64,000 nt of DNA, from contig NC_059552.1 in NCBI RefSeq assembly GCF_905220415.1, positions 6,091,001-6,155,000 on the forward strand, read 5' to 3'. Below the pieces are notes generated by a model, which had not been told where the DNA came from, searched no databases, and saw only the letters and a program-made list of their open reading frames with translations. The stretch is from Colias croceus. Lineage: Eukaryota > Arthropoda > Insecta > Lepidoptera > Pieridae. Positions 41,401-56,400 of this stretch are shown here, one piece after another (position 1 is the stretch's first letter; each line of letters begins with the position of its first letter). Both the position numbers and the translations under genes were made by a program.

Positions 41401-44400
41401 TTAATCGTAATATAACATTCAACTAAATTGAAATACATCTTCGGAACACAAAGTAAACACATAGGTATAGTGTAAGAGCGAGGCACGTCCGTTGAAATTG
41501 CACGGTGTTTATTTACGAAGCCGTTCGCAGCAGTGTTTACAAGCTCGTTGCGATGCGCTATAGCAAATATAGCTCCGGCCATTGATACGATGTAACGAAA
41601 GTAACTGTGGTAAAATAAATTTATCACAATCTCCTGCACTATATTTAGCAGATTCGGACGTTTGTGAATAAATATTTTGAAAGCAAATATCTTTAGATAA
41701 TGTTCACTGGTTCACACTTTGTAATTATTCATAACGATGTTTTTATGAGTGATTTTGTAATGAATTGTTGGCTTGATAATATAGTAATAAATAATAATAC
41801 AATTTTTGAATATACAAAAATAGATCAACTGTATTCTGCAGTAAACTTTAGTAATAATACCACTTTACCATAGGACATCCTTTGTTTGCAGACATGTTTC
41901 TACACAAAGGGAAGCTAAAAAATCGGAATAATTATGTTGAGAGGGGAGGCGGGCGAAATATTAAATTGTAAACATCATAACATTTGTCCGGGAACTCCGT
42001 TCGGAGGGTCCGTCGGCAAGTTTGTGTTTGCGCAAGCTGTTTACCCTCCCGACGTCGCTTGTGTGCCAAGCGGACAGGCCTCATACCATTTGTATAACTT
42101 ACTAATACAACCTAATAATAATATTCATGTTACTTTTGTGAAACTCTCTGACTTTGGTATTCAAATATATTGCGACCAAGTCTATTCAGAACTGTAAATT
42201 GCGTAGTCCAAAATAATATTTTATGTTAAAAATGTCAAGTCAGAAACAACTTAATTTACAAATCTACCGACATTTAATGTTAATTATGAAATCCCCATTA
42301 AGGTCAATGTATTATAATTATGAATAATAAATAAATAGGATCATCGAGAGTTGTGAATAATTAGGCCCATAAATTATCACGCCTATTCTGATTAATTAGT
42401 GATACTATTTATGCGGTCGTATCACATTTTAAAATAAAACTATACCTAACGTTATTATGTTAATTCGAAAGGTCACTGAATCGAAATTAATTCTAGATAA
42501 AGTTGTTTTTATCGATATTTCAATCACGGGTGAACTTTTTTTAAAGACATTAATGTAATGTGAATGTTGTTGATGCAAGCTTATGTACAAATCATTCGCA
42601 CCTTCAAGTAGGTAGGTATCTAGGTACCTAGGTAGATGCTACATACCCCATTATATTTAGCGTATTATAAATAGAAACTTGTCTAATTCACATGCAATTT
42701 ACAATTGTTGAATATTGTATGTGGCGGGGCGCGGTCGGCCTCAGACCGCACACCGCAGCGCTGCGGCGACCCCCTACCCTTGTCCTGTTAAACTCGACTT
42801 GTCTCTGTTTACTACGAAATTTGATTATTACTAGCTTCATACTGCGAGTCTGTTGCTGTTGTGGAAATGGAATGTAGCTTTTCGAGTTATAATTTTTACA
42901 CTAAATTTGAGATTAATCCGATATTCATAAAAGCGTAGAAATAAATTCATCGAAGTTGGTATATTATATAGACTTTAGTTTGTTACTCTAGAAGATTGTA
43001 AAAAATGCAGAATTTAGTTTACACTTAAGGTTATCAGTAAATTGTGCTATTTAAGTATCTACTTATTTATTTATTTATTATTATAAAACAAGATTTCACA
43101 TTTCTTTCAAATACAATTTTGCGATGCGAAACCTTACGAGGTTTGTAGCAACGCTCACAGTCACAGGTAAATTGTAATGATTACCTGATTTAATTGAATG
43201 TTGCTATTTGATGGTTAGAACGTAAGTAAACGATCAACTTTCTCTGTAATTTACGCTGATGAGTAGGTACCTACCGTTTTAGATTCACATAAAATTATCT
43301 TTATAGTAGGTACTCGTACTCCGTATGTTATTTTTAGTATGTACGACTAAATGATAGCTAATCATAAAGAAATGAAGAAATAAAAATGTAGGTAATCAAG
43401 CGTAAATGTAATCAGCATTGCTTTGATACTAAAAAAATAAAAAAGTACAATATAATGCTCTCATTAAAACAGGAACATTAGAAAACAATATAACAAGTTG
43501 ACCAATTAATTTGTTTACAAATTATCCCAAAATCAAACTAGTCCACTTTTCTCACCGCATAATAACAGGTCATTAGTGAAACGGACACCATGTTAACACA
43601 TATTCTGCACTCAATTAGCAATTATTAAACAAATGCGGCGCTATATCGTGTGACATGTCAGGTCGCGTGTTCATGATATATTTTTAAAATACTGTTATTA
43701 ACAGTTACATAATTGGTGTAATTTATTATTGATATGTAAAAAGTTTTAACAATTTATAATCACAAAAAAGTAATAATAGAGCATTTCTTAAATATAATTT
43801 AAAATTTTATAGAAGTGTGAATGTAACATTTTATACTTAAATACATTACAACGAGGGTAAACATTGAACAATAAAGCATGTCAATGCTCAATCTCATTTT
43901 GTACTTCGTAATCATACGGCAAATTTATTGTAGCGTGTTGTGCAACTCAGATTGTGAGGCAACCGTCAATAGCTCCGCGGGTAGCCACCCTCTATTTGTT
44001 CGCCCCCCGCATTTCGAATTGTTTCATTATTTGTATAGACTACGTGCTCCACGCCGCACAACTGTTTAACTGTTTTCATGATATGTAAGCGAGATTTAAT
44101 GATTCTCGACGTGCGATTTCGAACGATGAAATGAAAATGAGAACTGCAAATTATTTAATATTCCAACCGAAACTCGACCGTTCTACGGCGGACTATGTGT
44201 TTCGACGGCCGTTTATGTTAGCAATGCTAATGTTAGTTCTTGACATTCTTACAAAACTCGGAGTGCATTTTTACGAAGCATCTCGAATGGTAATCGAGTG
44301 AGTCATAGGCGTGTGGCTTACGAGTTGAATAGAAATCGTCTGTTTTAAATGAAGAGTCAAGGAGCGAACGAGGCATCCATTATTCATGAGGGTTCGCCTC

Positions 44401-47400
44401 GACCGAGTGCGAGCGGGTCGGCACTCAGCACTCGGCACTCGGCAGTCGGCATCAACGCAAACTGTTTCCAAATCAATATCCGTGTCTCAATCAGTGCAAT
44501 TAAGGCGGCCCTCGAGTAGGGACTAGTGTAATTAGTTTCACACCGGCTCTGCCGCCCGTCGCCCGCGGCATGCGGCCGACGAACCGAGGGGAACTCTTAT
44601 TCTAATAAATAATTAATGCACAAGTATACATTACAATGTGCTTTATTTCGATGTATTTATTTTTTATCCAATTGGGAATGTTACAACTGTCGCTTCGATT
44701 TGTAGCGACTTTCAAGTGTAATTCACTTCATGATGATGAATATTCATATAAAGTTAATGTCATCAAATATATCGAAGAGCTTTATCGACCTGATAAAAAT
44801 ATTGATAAAGTGGCGACGATTTAAAAAAATAAATAAAAATAGAACACACTTGTAACTAAATCCTTTGATAATGAACAGACTGCCATGCCAGTGATATATT
44901 GAGGGATTTAGTTTTGATGGAATATACCTAGCTTAAAGATATCAATGAAAAATAAAATATAGAATAAGGTACTTTGATTAGAATGTTGATAAAAACAAAA
45001 ACATGAACATGAGCATTGTAAGTAAATTTACTCCGTTACAATGAATAATGTTACTAGGTACCTACTGCATAAACTTTATAAAAAGCTTTACAAAGTTGAA
45101 AATTTTCACTCATCTCATTAAAAATATTATGAATACAAAACATAGATGTGGCGTAATCGAGTTTGAAGTTTTATATCAGAGTTAATGTGGCAGTGAATTT
45201 AATAAATCTCAGGGGATGAATGAGCCTTATTTTACACACACCGATCCCAGTATCATTATAGGGTCTGTATTCGAAAACACAATTAGACTTAATACAGAGG
45301 TGATTGTTGTCGGGCGAGGGTCGCCTGCGAGGGGTTAGTAAATCCTTTAATTTGGCTCCCCGATCAAATAATAAAGAGGGGCAGCGAACGATAGCGCGTT
45401 TAGTGGTTTTATTGCTAGCGCCATCTGTCGCGCGACTCACTCGCTAGATGGAGAGATAATTTCGCTTTTACAACGAGGGGTGACGCTCCCACTGAGCTGT
45501 TGCGTTCATTTAGACGATTCACAGCGTTGTATCGGCCTCTAGATGTGCGATAACACACCCTTCGGGGCTCGTAATGACTACCTGCGCTACACCGCGATAT
45601 GAACAACCGTTATAATTCGATAAGACACTGCGCGCTCCGATGCACACCACGCTAGTTTACACGTACACGTAAAAAATTAAAAAAAATGTAATTACTGTTT
45701 ACATCACGCAATAATTAGTGCCGGTTATCGTCTATCAAATTATGAGCCTCGGGAATTAATTCGATAAGAAATCTAAAGAATATGTTGTAAATAGAAATAT
45801 CAACGCGATAAAATAAAATATAATTGATCTCGAGTTAAGATTAATCGCGTGATTAATGTAATAAAGGACAGTCGGTGTTAAAAATAAAGCGGGGTGACGT
45901 CAGCGTTCGTTATTCGATTTGTAGTTCCGTATTCCGCACAGTGAGGTCGAAAACAAACAGGATTAGGGACAGCGTTCCCGGTTGTTTCATTATAAATAGT
46001 AGCTAAGCGGATCGGGCACGTGCAATGTTTTTATCCACGAGAGCCGGCGCTCCCTAATGCAAGGGTAAACATGACGCCACCCCGCATATGAATAATTTGA
46101 GCGCATCAAACGACCTACTGTTTAAACACGAAATTAAATTAAAATTACTCACACATTTTTTGCACTTTACTTTTACAACAGACTTCATTATTTTTTAGTA
46201 GCGAGCTAATCGTAACATTTTGCAACATTATTAAACATAGGTATTAACGATATTAGCTTATTATGTTTGTTATAATAGCCCTAACTACAAAGTAATTTAC
46301 AGCGTTAAAGCCATATAAAATCTCTTGTAACATGCAACAATGTATATATTAAGCAATCTACAGTTGATAAAGTGTAATGCATTGGATTTAATACGTATTT
46401 TATCAATAACTATTATCGGAATTCAGAACTTGACATAATATTCGTGGAAAAAGTTACCACAAAAATCACAAAATGTAAGAAAATATTCACGTTGGATTTC
46501 GTTTCACGCATGAGCGATATTTCATGAGTTTGTGGAATGGGTGATATGTGTAGTGAAGCGGTTCGCGCAGGGGTGTCAATGCTCGTAAAACACGACATAG
46601 TATTTCATCGACACCCCCTCGAGCGGTATTTGTTCAGCGCAGCCCTATTGTTCCCTCTCGACACTTCATGAAATCACTGCGGCGTTATTAATTTATAACT
46701 CTTCAACTATTGACTGCTGTTCATCGCATTTCGACACCGCTATTGTCATCAAAAAATTGGAATTGGAAATAAACAACATTGACTCGATGCGGACCGGTGA
46801 TTTCCGAGAGCGTAGAAGTGATTAATCGGTTAATTATATTTACAAATTGACCTGTGCAGAGATAAATGTGAGGATAAGAAACAAAGTCGGATAACATAAC
46901 AGTGAGCCGAAGCGTGAATAATTACGGCGAAGAACAATAAGTGTCCGTGTCGATACAGTCACACAAAACGAAACAATCAATTTACAGCGTAAGTAGGTGT
47001 GATTCGGCACGGGCTGAATGCGCTCCGGCCCCGCGACTAACAAAAGAAAATCTAAGCAATTAGTCGTCGCCAGAAAGAGCGGAAAACACGCGTTAGACTC
47101 GGTCACGCCGAGCGAGCCAGTCACGACGCAATCTCTTTAGACGACATAATCGACCTTAACGACTTCAATCATTGTGACTTCGAAGAAATGTGACGGCCTT
47201 GAAAGTTCATTTTAATAAACATAAAACATAAAGCGCATTCGGAATTGAACGGTTTAAGCGATTCGATGTCACGCAACGGCGCGGCGGAGCGGATAAAAAA
47301 TAAAAATAATATAAGAAAACAACATGTAACACCCGCATCTAAATCGAGAGAAGGGGTTCCGATTCTCGCTCGACTGAGCGTGTTAAGTGCTAATGTAATA

Positions 47401-50400
47401 ATCCATTACAATAAAGCGCGGGTCTGTACGCTAAATAGCGCTTTCGAGCGGAGAGCTGGGCCCGACATCTGCCCGCAACAATACGACCCTTCTTAATCAC
47501 CCTACTTGCCAGTCAGCCCGACCCTAAGCAAATATTATAGTCAAATTGTGCCCTTGCTTTGTATTATTTTATGAGGAAACTTATAATTTCATTATATTGG
47601 AAACACGAGCAGTTTCTCAATTTATATGTCTACTAATAGATAATAAGACAAGTTTACACGATAAAGCAATTTGTTTTATTTGGTAATCTTTAATATTGTA
47701 AAGCCGAAAAAAAAAATTAAGTAAGCTTTTCCGTGTTTGTTGAAATTGCTGAATTTTCCGCGCCCAGCGGGCTTCTGATATTTATTACAAATAAACGTGG
47801 GAATAAATAAGCCGCATAATGAAAAGTGAAAAAGTGTTTCTTATTAAGAGCCGAGCGTCGTAAATTGATTTTGTTTCCGTTTAGAGGACGTGTTGCAAGG
47901 CTATTATTAAAAGTGGGGTTCGAGCGTAGCGAAGGGGTCGGTGAGCGTAAAATCAACAGATTACGGAACCCCTACGTAGCCCCAGGAGCTGAAGAACCCC
48001 TGATGCATAAAAGTAATAACTCGTTGCCCTCCCCATTGTGCCTGCGGTAAGGGTTGTCAGTACAAATATCACTTATTTAAACAGTTTATTTTCATGATGA
48101 AATTTTAATGAATAATTAACTTTAGTCGTATAAACATACCGAGATTTAATGATACAGCATTAATAGACTTTACCATTTTAAGAAATTTAGCGCAATTAAA
48201 CATACCCATTTAATATGTACCTATTATATTTAATTTATGCAAAAGGAAGCTTTTAAAAGCTTTACAACATTAATTGCGAAGCTGAAGTAAAAACTTGTAA
48301 TAGAGTAAACGTTTTAAATATAAATTAACTCATATAATGTTAAAACGTCAAATTGAAAGCCCTACGTATAATCCACATTTTGTAAACTCCACTAAGCGTC
48401 CTCAACGAAGATACGTGTATTATCTCCGCTCCAGTCGAGCGCATTAGGGGAATAGTTCAGACGATCCCATAATATTCCGATAACAATAAACTGCATTGAA
48501 ATAAACGACGTCACAACAGCGCGCTGTTACCTTACAATTTGTGTGTTTTTTTAGTTCGCACCATAATATGTTAGAAAAACTTGGCACGTTGTACACAAAC
48601 GTGATGGTCCAACGATAATGGCTATTAATTGCCGTGAATATGCTATCATTAACCGAGTTGTGAAATCATTAAATTTTATCTGTGTTAATATTGAAAGGGC
48701 TAATTTAGTTGTTATAAAGTTGAGTGTACACAAAGCCTTATTGAGTGTTTTGACTTCACACTAGAAGTTTAGAAAACAAAGGAGGTTGTAAATTAAAAAG
48801 CGAAATGTCAACAAAACGAGGCTGGCCGTGCCTTGTGGGTGTCCGTCCCCTCGCCCACTCAAACGTTTACACAATAGAGTCGCAATAACACATTTTTTTT
48901 GCTGTGTGAAACAAAAAACATTTTAATTATCATGCTTATAAGACCTTGATCGTGAGTAAGTTTTTTGTACAATGCAAAAAGTGTTGTGAAAATTGATAGG
49001 TAATGAATTGTGTTGTAATATCACGATTGCCATACGCATGTACGGCAGTGAAACCAAAAACCAATTAAAATAAATATGAGATTTTTCCTTTGAACTTTTT
49101 CAACGCATTCCTATGTAATTGTTTTTCATTTTGTTAAGTTTATGCATTATACTTTTAAACGTTTTGTTAGAAGGGACCTTATTAAAAATATGTACCTACA
49201 TAGTTAGGTAGATAAATATAAAAAGTACAATAGGTAGGTACGTTTATATTTAAATTTATATTTTAATAGTCATTAAATTAATAAACACGTCGTCGGAATG
49301 TGGAATACGCGGAAGCATTAATTTGAAATGTATAGGTCTACCAGAATCTGATGGCATATTTATATTTAAGAAATATAAGATTTTCATATGGCAATTTTAT
49401 TTGACAACTATCATAATGGTTGTCAAATTATTTTCTTCTTTGCAATTGTTGAATAATTTTTAGGATTTTGTCTAAAAAATCTTCGAAGATGTCGCAAAAG
49501 CCGCTGCGATCACAAGCAAGAGGTGTTGTTTATAATGTGTATATAAAAACATTCGATGAAGAAGGGTCAAACACATCACAATTTTCAATTTTGAATATTT
49601 TATTGGTAAATTGGACTTACCCGTTTTGATACTAAAAATTAAAAATATTATAAGTAGGTAACTATAATATTGTTTGTTGATTACAATATAATTTTATGAA
49701 AACTTATTACAGGAGTTTCCAATACGGCTATGCGTCAAGTCCAAGCTGTCCAAGTCAATTTTATAATTATTTGTCTGTTAATACTTACGAAAATAAACAT
49801 AGTTTTCTTTTACTGTTATTTTATTTTATAAAAAAAAATATTAGCATTATCTAGTTTTGATCTGCATTATCCTTACATCCATATTTTTACATGGCATAAT
49901 GATAATGAATATACAAATATAGGTATGTGTAAATAATAATATTATGTAGTACATAAATAAAAGTAATATGTATATTATACATGTAAGTATGTGCCTACAT
50001 AATATTAAGTGGATATCTCATTATTAAGTACAGTATTGTTCACTTATGTAATGTGACTAATGATGTTGAGGACAAAATAAAAAATAAGCAGTATCAAGAT
50101 CGTTCAGTCCATTTTCCCCAGGGTTGCACACTCAAAATTTTGATTTCCCCAATTGCCATCAGATTCTGGTTTACCTATATTTTCGGGTAGGAACAAATTG
50201 CAATTAATTCGTTATCACATGAAAAAGAAATTAATTATTGGAACCATGAAATGTTTTTATGAGTTATTGGTAAGTACCTACCGTTTCTGTATTTAATTCT
50301 AGATACTTGAATATTTTCTTACTCACATTTGTTTTTTTCTTTCTTTTTAATTTATATATCACCTACCTATTAACTATTACTAGATACCTACTGAACAATA

Positions 50401-53400
50401 ATGTTTTTGTTAATTAATTATCATGGAAGAATCTTTCGTAGCCATTTTTCAATTTATTCTTAAGAACTTCTATCTACTTAAATAATAGATATCTTTACAA
50501 AATATTAATTACAATACATACCTGTTTATGCATTTCCACATTGAGTCCATACGACATTTCATAGTACTGTAACATAAATGGCACAGATTAAAAAGATCAA
50601 TTACATTAGCGGTTCTACAATGTAGATGTGACACACAAAACATTTGGCACACATTAGCTTCCTCAAATCATTGGAGTCGAGTGACTAAACATCCGCAGTA
50701 CATTTTGGCGAACCGCCAGAAGTGTTTCCGACACATAAAAACTCTCGCGAAAATTTCCTCTAGAGCGTATTAAAATAAATTGCAGGCGATTTGGCAACAC
50801 TTAATCGTGATTCATATCGGGCGGAACGAGCGCGGGAATTAGGGACTGCCAAATATCTATTCGCCTTCTGCTTGAAAAACTGTGCACTTGTCTCTTTATT
50901 TTGACGTTCAACATCCGCACATATTTATTGTACTCGTAATGTTGAAAGTCAGAATCTTTGATAATTATGATGACTAGTAAAGCGATTTATTCCCTATATA
51001 TTTATTTTTTGTTGCATGAAAACTGACAATATATTTTAGAGAATACTATTTTATGTACAGTGAATAAAAATAATCTAGTGAGTACAAAATTTATTGTGCG
51101 CAAACTTTTTCCCTTCCCTGCTCATCATTAAAGTTAAATTTAAACTTGTTGCAAACTAATACGAATTAATTATAACATGTTTTTTATCTGTAGGTACCTA
51201 CAATAAAAAGAAAAAAAAACACTATTGTGTTTTTACAACAAGTACACATAATATTTGTTGCGGGCACGGTATACACATATTATTCATGTCAACGATTATA
51301 TCTAAACAACGAGGGGGCATTTAATGGACTGTCCAATCACATGGACACATTACGGCTGATATGCGGGCGTCGAATAAAAGATAGACATTGTTGATTGTAC
51401 ACCTATTATCGTGGCTATCGCTTAAACAAAGCGTAGTAAGCTGTAGTTGACATGTCCTATTAGTTTTGTAATATTTGTGCAATGTTTTTTTTTAATTAAA
51501 TCATATTTCACTTACCATTACGTAATGCCTTTGTATTTCAATTTTTTCACTGGCCAGTTTTTCGCATTCTAATTTTAAACTGAAACAAAAGATAAAATAA
51601 AAATAAAAATGACCAACCGAATATATTAAGCGATATTTTGTCTAACACAATTTTAGCTTAATTTGGTACAAGACAATCAATTTATATTAATAAATCGACT
51701 TACAATAAATCAAAACAAGATTCTATTTAAGGAGCACTCGATACATTATTTATAATAAGATAAGAGATTTTATAACAAACAGAGCTCGTTTTATAGCCGT
51801 TATCGTGTTTGTAGTGGGTCAAACTTGTAATCGTTTTTTATCGACTTCTGTTTATTTTAAACAACTTACGTATAAAATATAAAATGTAGAAACAATCATT
51901 TGTCTCGGTGTAAGATAAAAACTAAAAGTAGGTAAGAGTTGTTTCGATAAATTTGAAAGCTTATCAAAAGATTACTGGGGATTTTATGTAGAATATATTT
52001 CTAATTCAGTAGGTACCTGCTTCGTTCAGAGAAGTTTTTTGTTAACAAATAAAAGGTCACAAAGGGATCTGAATGTGAAAAAGGGCTACTTAGCGTTCAC
52101 AAAGGGACAGATAAGGAATGATTCCACTGATACTCAACGACAGGAGGAATCCCGGATGAGCCCTCTTAGATATTTTATTTTTATATGTACTCAAGATTTA
52201 AGCCGTGTATTCAGATAACGGGGTTTAGTTATCTTTGTCCTCAAGTTGTCACGAGAACGTCGATAGCAATCTTGAGCAAATATTTTCTCAAATTTATTAT
52301 GAAGCTTTTGTGTCTACGTGATACTTTAGGTTTCGAGAAATGTTATTATGATAGTTTATGGGGATTATTTTAATTACCATGCAGATATATGTATAGGTGG
52401 ATATACTTAGTATTTCAAACAAAAATTTAATCGCTTTGTATAGTTACCTACGTTCAAATAAGTCAGATTTGGACGTTACAGATAGCAAGTAAGTAAACAA
52501 GCTATAAAGATTTTACGAGTAAAGGGGAGAAGGTTATCAAAACAGTCATAAATCACGGTTGAATGTGTAATTACTCACTTGTGATATTGAGCCTGAAGGA
52601 AGTTGAACTCTTCTTTGATTCTGTCGCAAGATTCACCCACCGTGAATTTGATGGGTTGGCCGGGCTGCGGCGGTCCCTGCTGACAAATGCCCTTATATTA
52701 TTATTATGATTTTTATTTTTTATATAGATATTATATGTACATCCAAGTAAAACGTAATGTTTATTTGACTCAAATTTGAATCTCACTGACTTGAATTCAA
52801 ATCAAATAATAAACTCCCAAAAAACAACGCATCAATCCAAGTGTCATAAAAAATCTTATCACGAGGCAAAAATTACACGCATCCCAAATTACCATAATAC
52901 AAATTATCCTTTAATGACCATAATTCGGTGTGAGGCGCGATTAATGAAAAAACAACAGCGCCGACCGCACGCCTCTTAACACAGAAATAAATAAAGCAAC
53001 ACGAACACGCAAGCACGTAGTAATAAAGAAAAAAATCCAACTCCATAATAAGAAGCAGAAAAATAAAAATAAAACGAGGGACACAACAACACACGGTCGC
53101 CGGGAGGCCGGGCGGCAAAAAATAAATAACCGTCGCGTCGCTCGCCGGCGCGAGGAACAAACGGACTTTAAAAATAATAAAAGGAGCGTAAATAAAAGCG
53201 TAAAAGGAACTAGCGCGGCGTGTAGACGTTGTAAATGGAGCTGCGGACAATCGGGCTCGGGAAAAATGTGGCCGGGAATTTAGTGAATGTAAACACCGGA
53301 GAGTGAGGCTTGTGGTCGCGCGCCTCCGCGCCGCCCGTCTCATGCCGTAATGGGCGATCGCACTTAATAACGTAATACCTTGGATAACCGCAAGAAATCC

Positions 53401-56400
53401 CCGAGCACTTTATGATGTTGCACCTATTTACATACATTAACATTACAATCATTTAATACGCCTCATTATTTTTGTCTTTTGATCCTTAATTGGACGTCGA
53501 ACGTTTAAGATCGGAATGAATGTCTGGTGTAAACGTTAAAGCAGTTTCAAGTATCAGAATACATTAGCCGTAACGTTAAACACTACAAAAGCAAAACAAA
53601 TTTATCGGTAGCCGTTTCAGCGAAGTCGACCGCACAGCATGCATGATACATGGCGCGTTCGGACGGCATATTGTCCGATGCGCGCTTAACTTAACAACAT
53701 GTCTGAATAATTTAACAGATGACAAAGCGCTTTGCCGATTTAATAGTGCGCTGAAAGTTTCAAATTTCTGTAACGAAATAAATTATCAGATCGCGTTTAA
53801 GATTAAATGATTAAAACGTGTTCTTTATACGCAAAACGTCAAGAAAACAGATGCATACAATAAATTAGCTTCGTGCATCAGTAGGTACCTACGTCGATAA
53901 TAAAAGTTGTTTTTCTTTTTAATTATACGACTGTTTCTTTATCGGCGGCTGTTAACACATCAGTCAAGTTATTTTCAACTGATCTCGACGTTTGTTTTTA
54001 TAGAAGCGATTGAGCTCGATATTTACTGCCTTTAAATAAAAGGTAAAACTAATTTTAATGGCAATAAATAAAACTATATCAGCTCAATTCCTAGAATTAT
54101 CATATCTATATGAGCTATTTATTATATAACGTAACATAGTATATACAATATACTATATGAACTACGTTAAATGACTCTAAACTATTGCAAATAAAATTCC
54201 GATGTTATCTTAAGACTTTTGAACAGTTAATACCTTTCAAAACAGGATCCCAAATCGAACCCCTAACATTAATCGATCACAATGAAACGAAAATAATCCA
54301 CGACAATAATAGACTGAGTAAACGTTCTGTTAGAAAAAGATTCCCATAAATTATCACCGAAAAGGTCAAATTAAAATACAATGAACAGTTTTTGAGTGGC
54401 AGTATTGTGGAGGGCCGGATGAAAGGCCCGCATCGAGCGACTGCTCATAAAAACAAAACTAAACAGAATGCATTTAAACGGATATAAAAAGAAATACGTG
54501 TATACCAAATTATTGAATACGTCTGTCTGCCCACGTCTACCTGTTCGCCTCGACGGCCGCGCTGATCTTTTGTTGGAATCTAAATTTCTTATTAACTCAA
54601 TGAGTTCGAGCGTTTACGAAATTTGTTGATAAATTTAAACACATTTTCTGTTATCGATATCTGTAAATATTTTTCGATTGATCTTAACTTGATTTATGAC
54701 AATTGCATTTTTTATGAATAAATAAGATAAATATTTAACAGATATAAACCTTCATAACTTTATGTTCTTTAGTTTGAAGTGTAGGTATTCGGCGTTAAAA
54801 TTGATGTCGAGTATTTATTAGTATCATTAGAAATGCGTGCACACACAGCAGCACTGTAGAATGTAAACATAAAAACACCATTTGCACTTACAAACTAAAC
54901 AGGCATACACAAATATTGAAACACCGAGATTGGCCTGTGTATGCCCAAGTTTAATGGCCATGCTATTTTATACCCAGTGGCGATCTGTTTAAGGCCCATA
55001 AAACAAACCATTACTTTTAAATTTATTACGTTTCTCTGTTGAAGATTAAATAGCGCTAGTAAACTAATATGGTAGCGGGAAATGGATAAGAAAGCTTATA
55101 ACTATATTCTGAGAAACAATGCCGTTGACGAGCTCAAATCTTACTTTGTGTGTGTTCGCATTATTGTAAACGCTAGTTTGACTTGATCCTTCTACGAACA
55201 TAACATTTATGTAGCATTTATATTTTATAATATACCTACTATTTACTTCGTAGGAAATATGTATACGCTCTTTTTTAAAATATTAATTGTACCTACAGTG
55301 TGAAATACTATACCTACCTACCGGCATGTATGTTTATTTTTTAAATTATACATTCTAGGTACAAGTTATAATTAAAATTTGGGATATCTTATGGGATATG
55401 AAATACGATAAGAAATTGATGGCATCTTGATTATGATGAAGCATTGTTAGCGCACTCCAAATGCACTGTTGACACTGATAACAGTGTTATCACGACACGA
55501 ATGTAGGGAATTATTTCAGAGGAACATTTACTCAAGGCATCGCTTATCTGATTAAAGCAGTTCTCACATCCGCATCATTATTTATGATGAAATAATTAAA
55601 AATCACTGTAACCCCTTTAAAAATTGTACCAATTTTTGCACGAGGAATGTAACGAGTGTAGATATGTGTTTGTCGAGACACGAAAACGAGACGCTATATC
55701 GCTTGCAGCGGTATTTTCGTCATTCATTGTCAAATATTGACCGAATGCCGAGTGCCTAGGACACGACACGGATTTAAAGCAAACATACAAATAGGCATTT
55801 ACATTAACACCCTCCCGCCCTTCCGGCGCTCCACCCCGCTGACGGCCATAAAGCGTAGTACCGAGTGTCGTAACTCGTAAAAGAATGAAGTAAAAGTCTG
55901 TGCGTTATGCGAAACACGGTCAACAATCGGAAAATCCGACTGAACACGGCCATCAAATTTACTGTTGGTGCTTCGAGTAAATGATTGTTTCTGCACATCC
56001 ATTCGAGAGGTCAATCATCGATTTGAGTAAACAAGCGTATCTAATTGCTAAGCAAATACACAAAAAGCGACGGAGTTTTTGCAAAACATCCATTTGAATT
56101 GCATTAGGCCTCCGTGGGACTTTATAAAATCGTTGGAATTTTATCACGCTGTTTTTAGAGCGCGTTGGAAATGTTTCAGGAAAAAGTGTATTCATTTTGT
56201 TTGATGTGTAAACAAATCATTGCAGTCAACACGAATGTAAAATACATATTTGCCTACCCCAATTAACAAAGTCTTGTCAAGTTTATTAGATATCACTTAT
56301 ATTTTTACAATTGTTACGCAACCTTGAGTGTATTTTCATCTTTAAACATAGTAGGTACAACTTTTAGAATTCATTTGGTGAAAACCATTGTACACATTTA

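Larger units (their letters stand above)
36931..50521 (-). other. groucho intron 4, the largest intron
   Basis: 13.6 kb. Mainly unique sequence, with one deleted transposon (49333-50177) near its exon-4 side and a heptamer repeat (44419). GC-richer blocks occur at about 38200-38460, 38920-39070, 39270-39800, 42715-42790, 44360-44580, 45300-45650 and 47000-47500. No gene fits. Confidence 0.75.
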
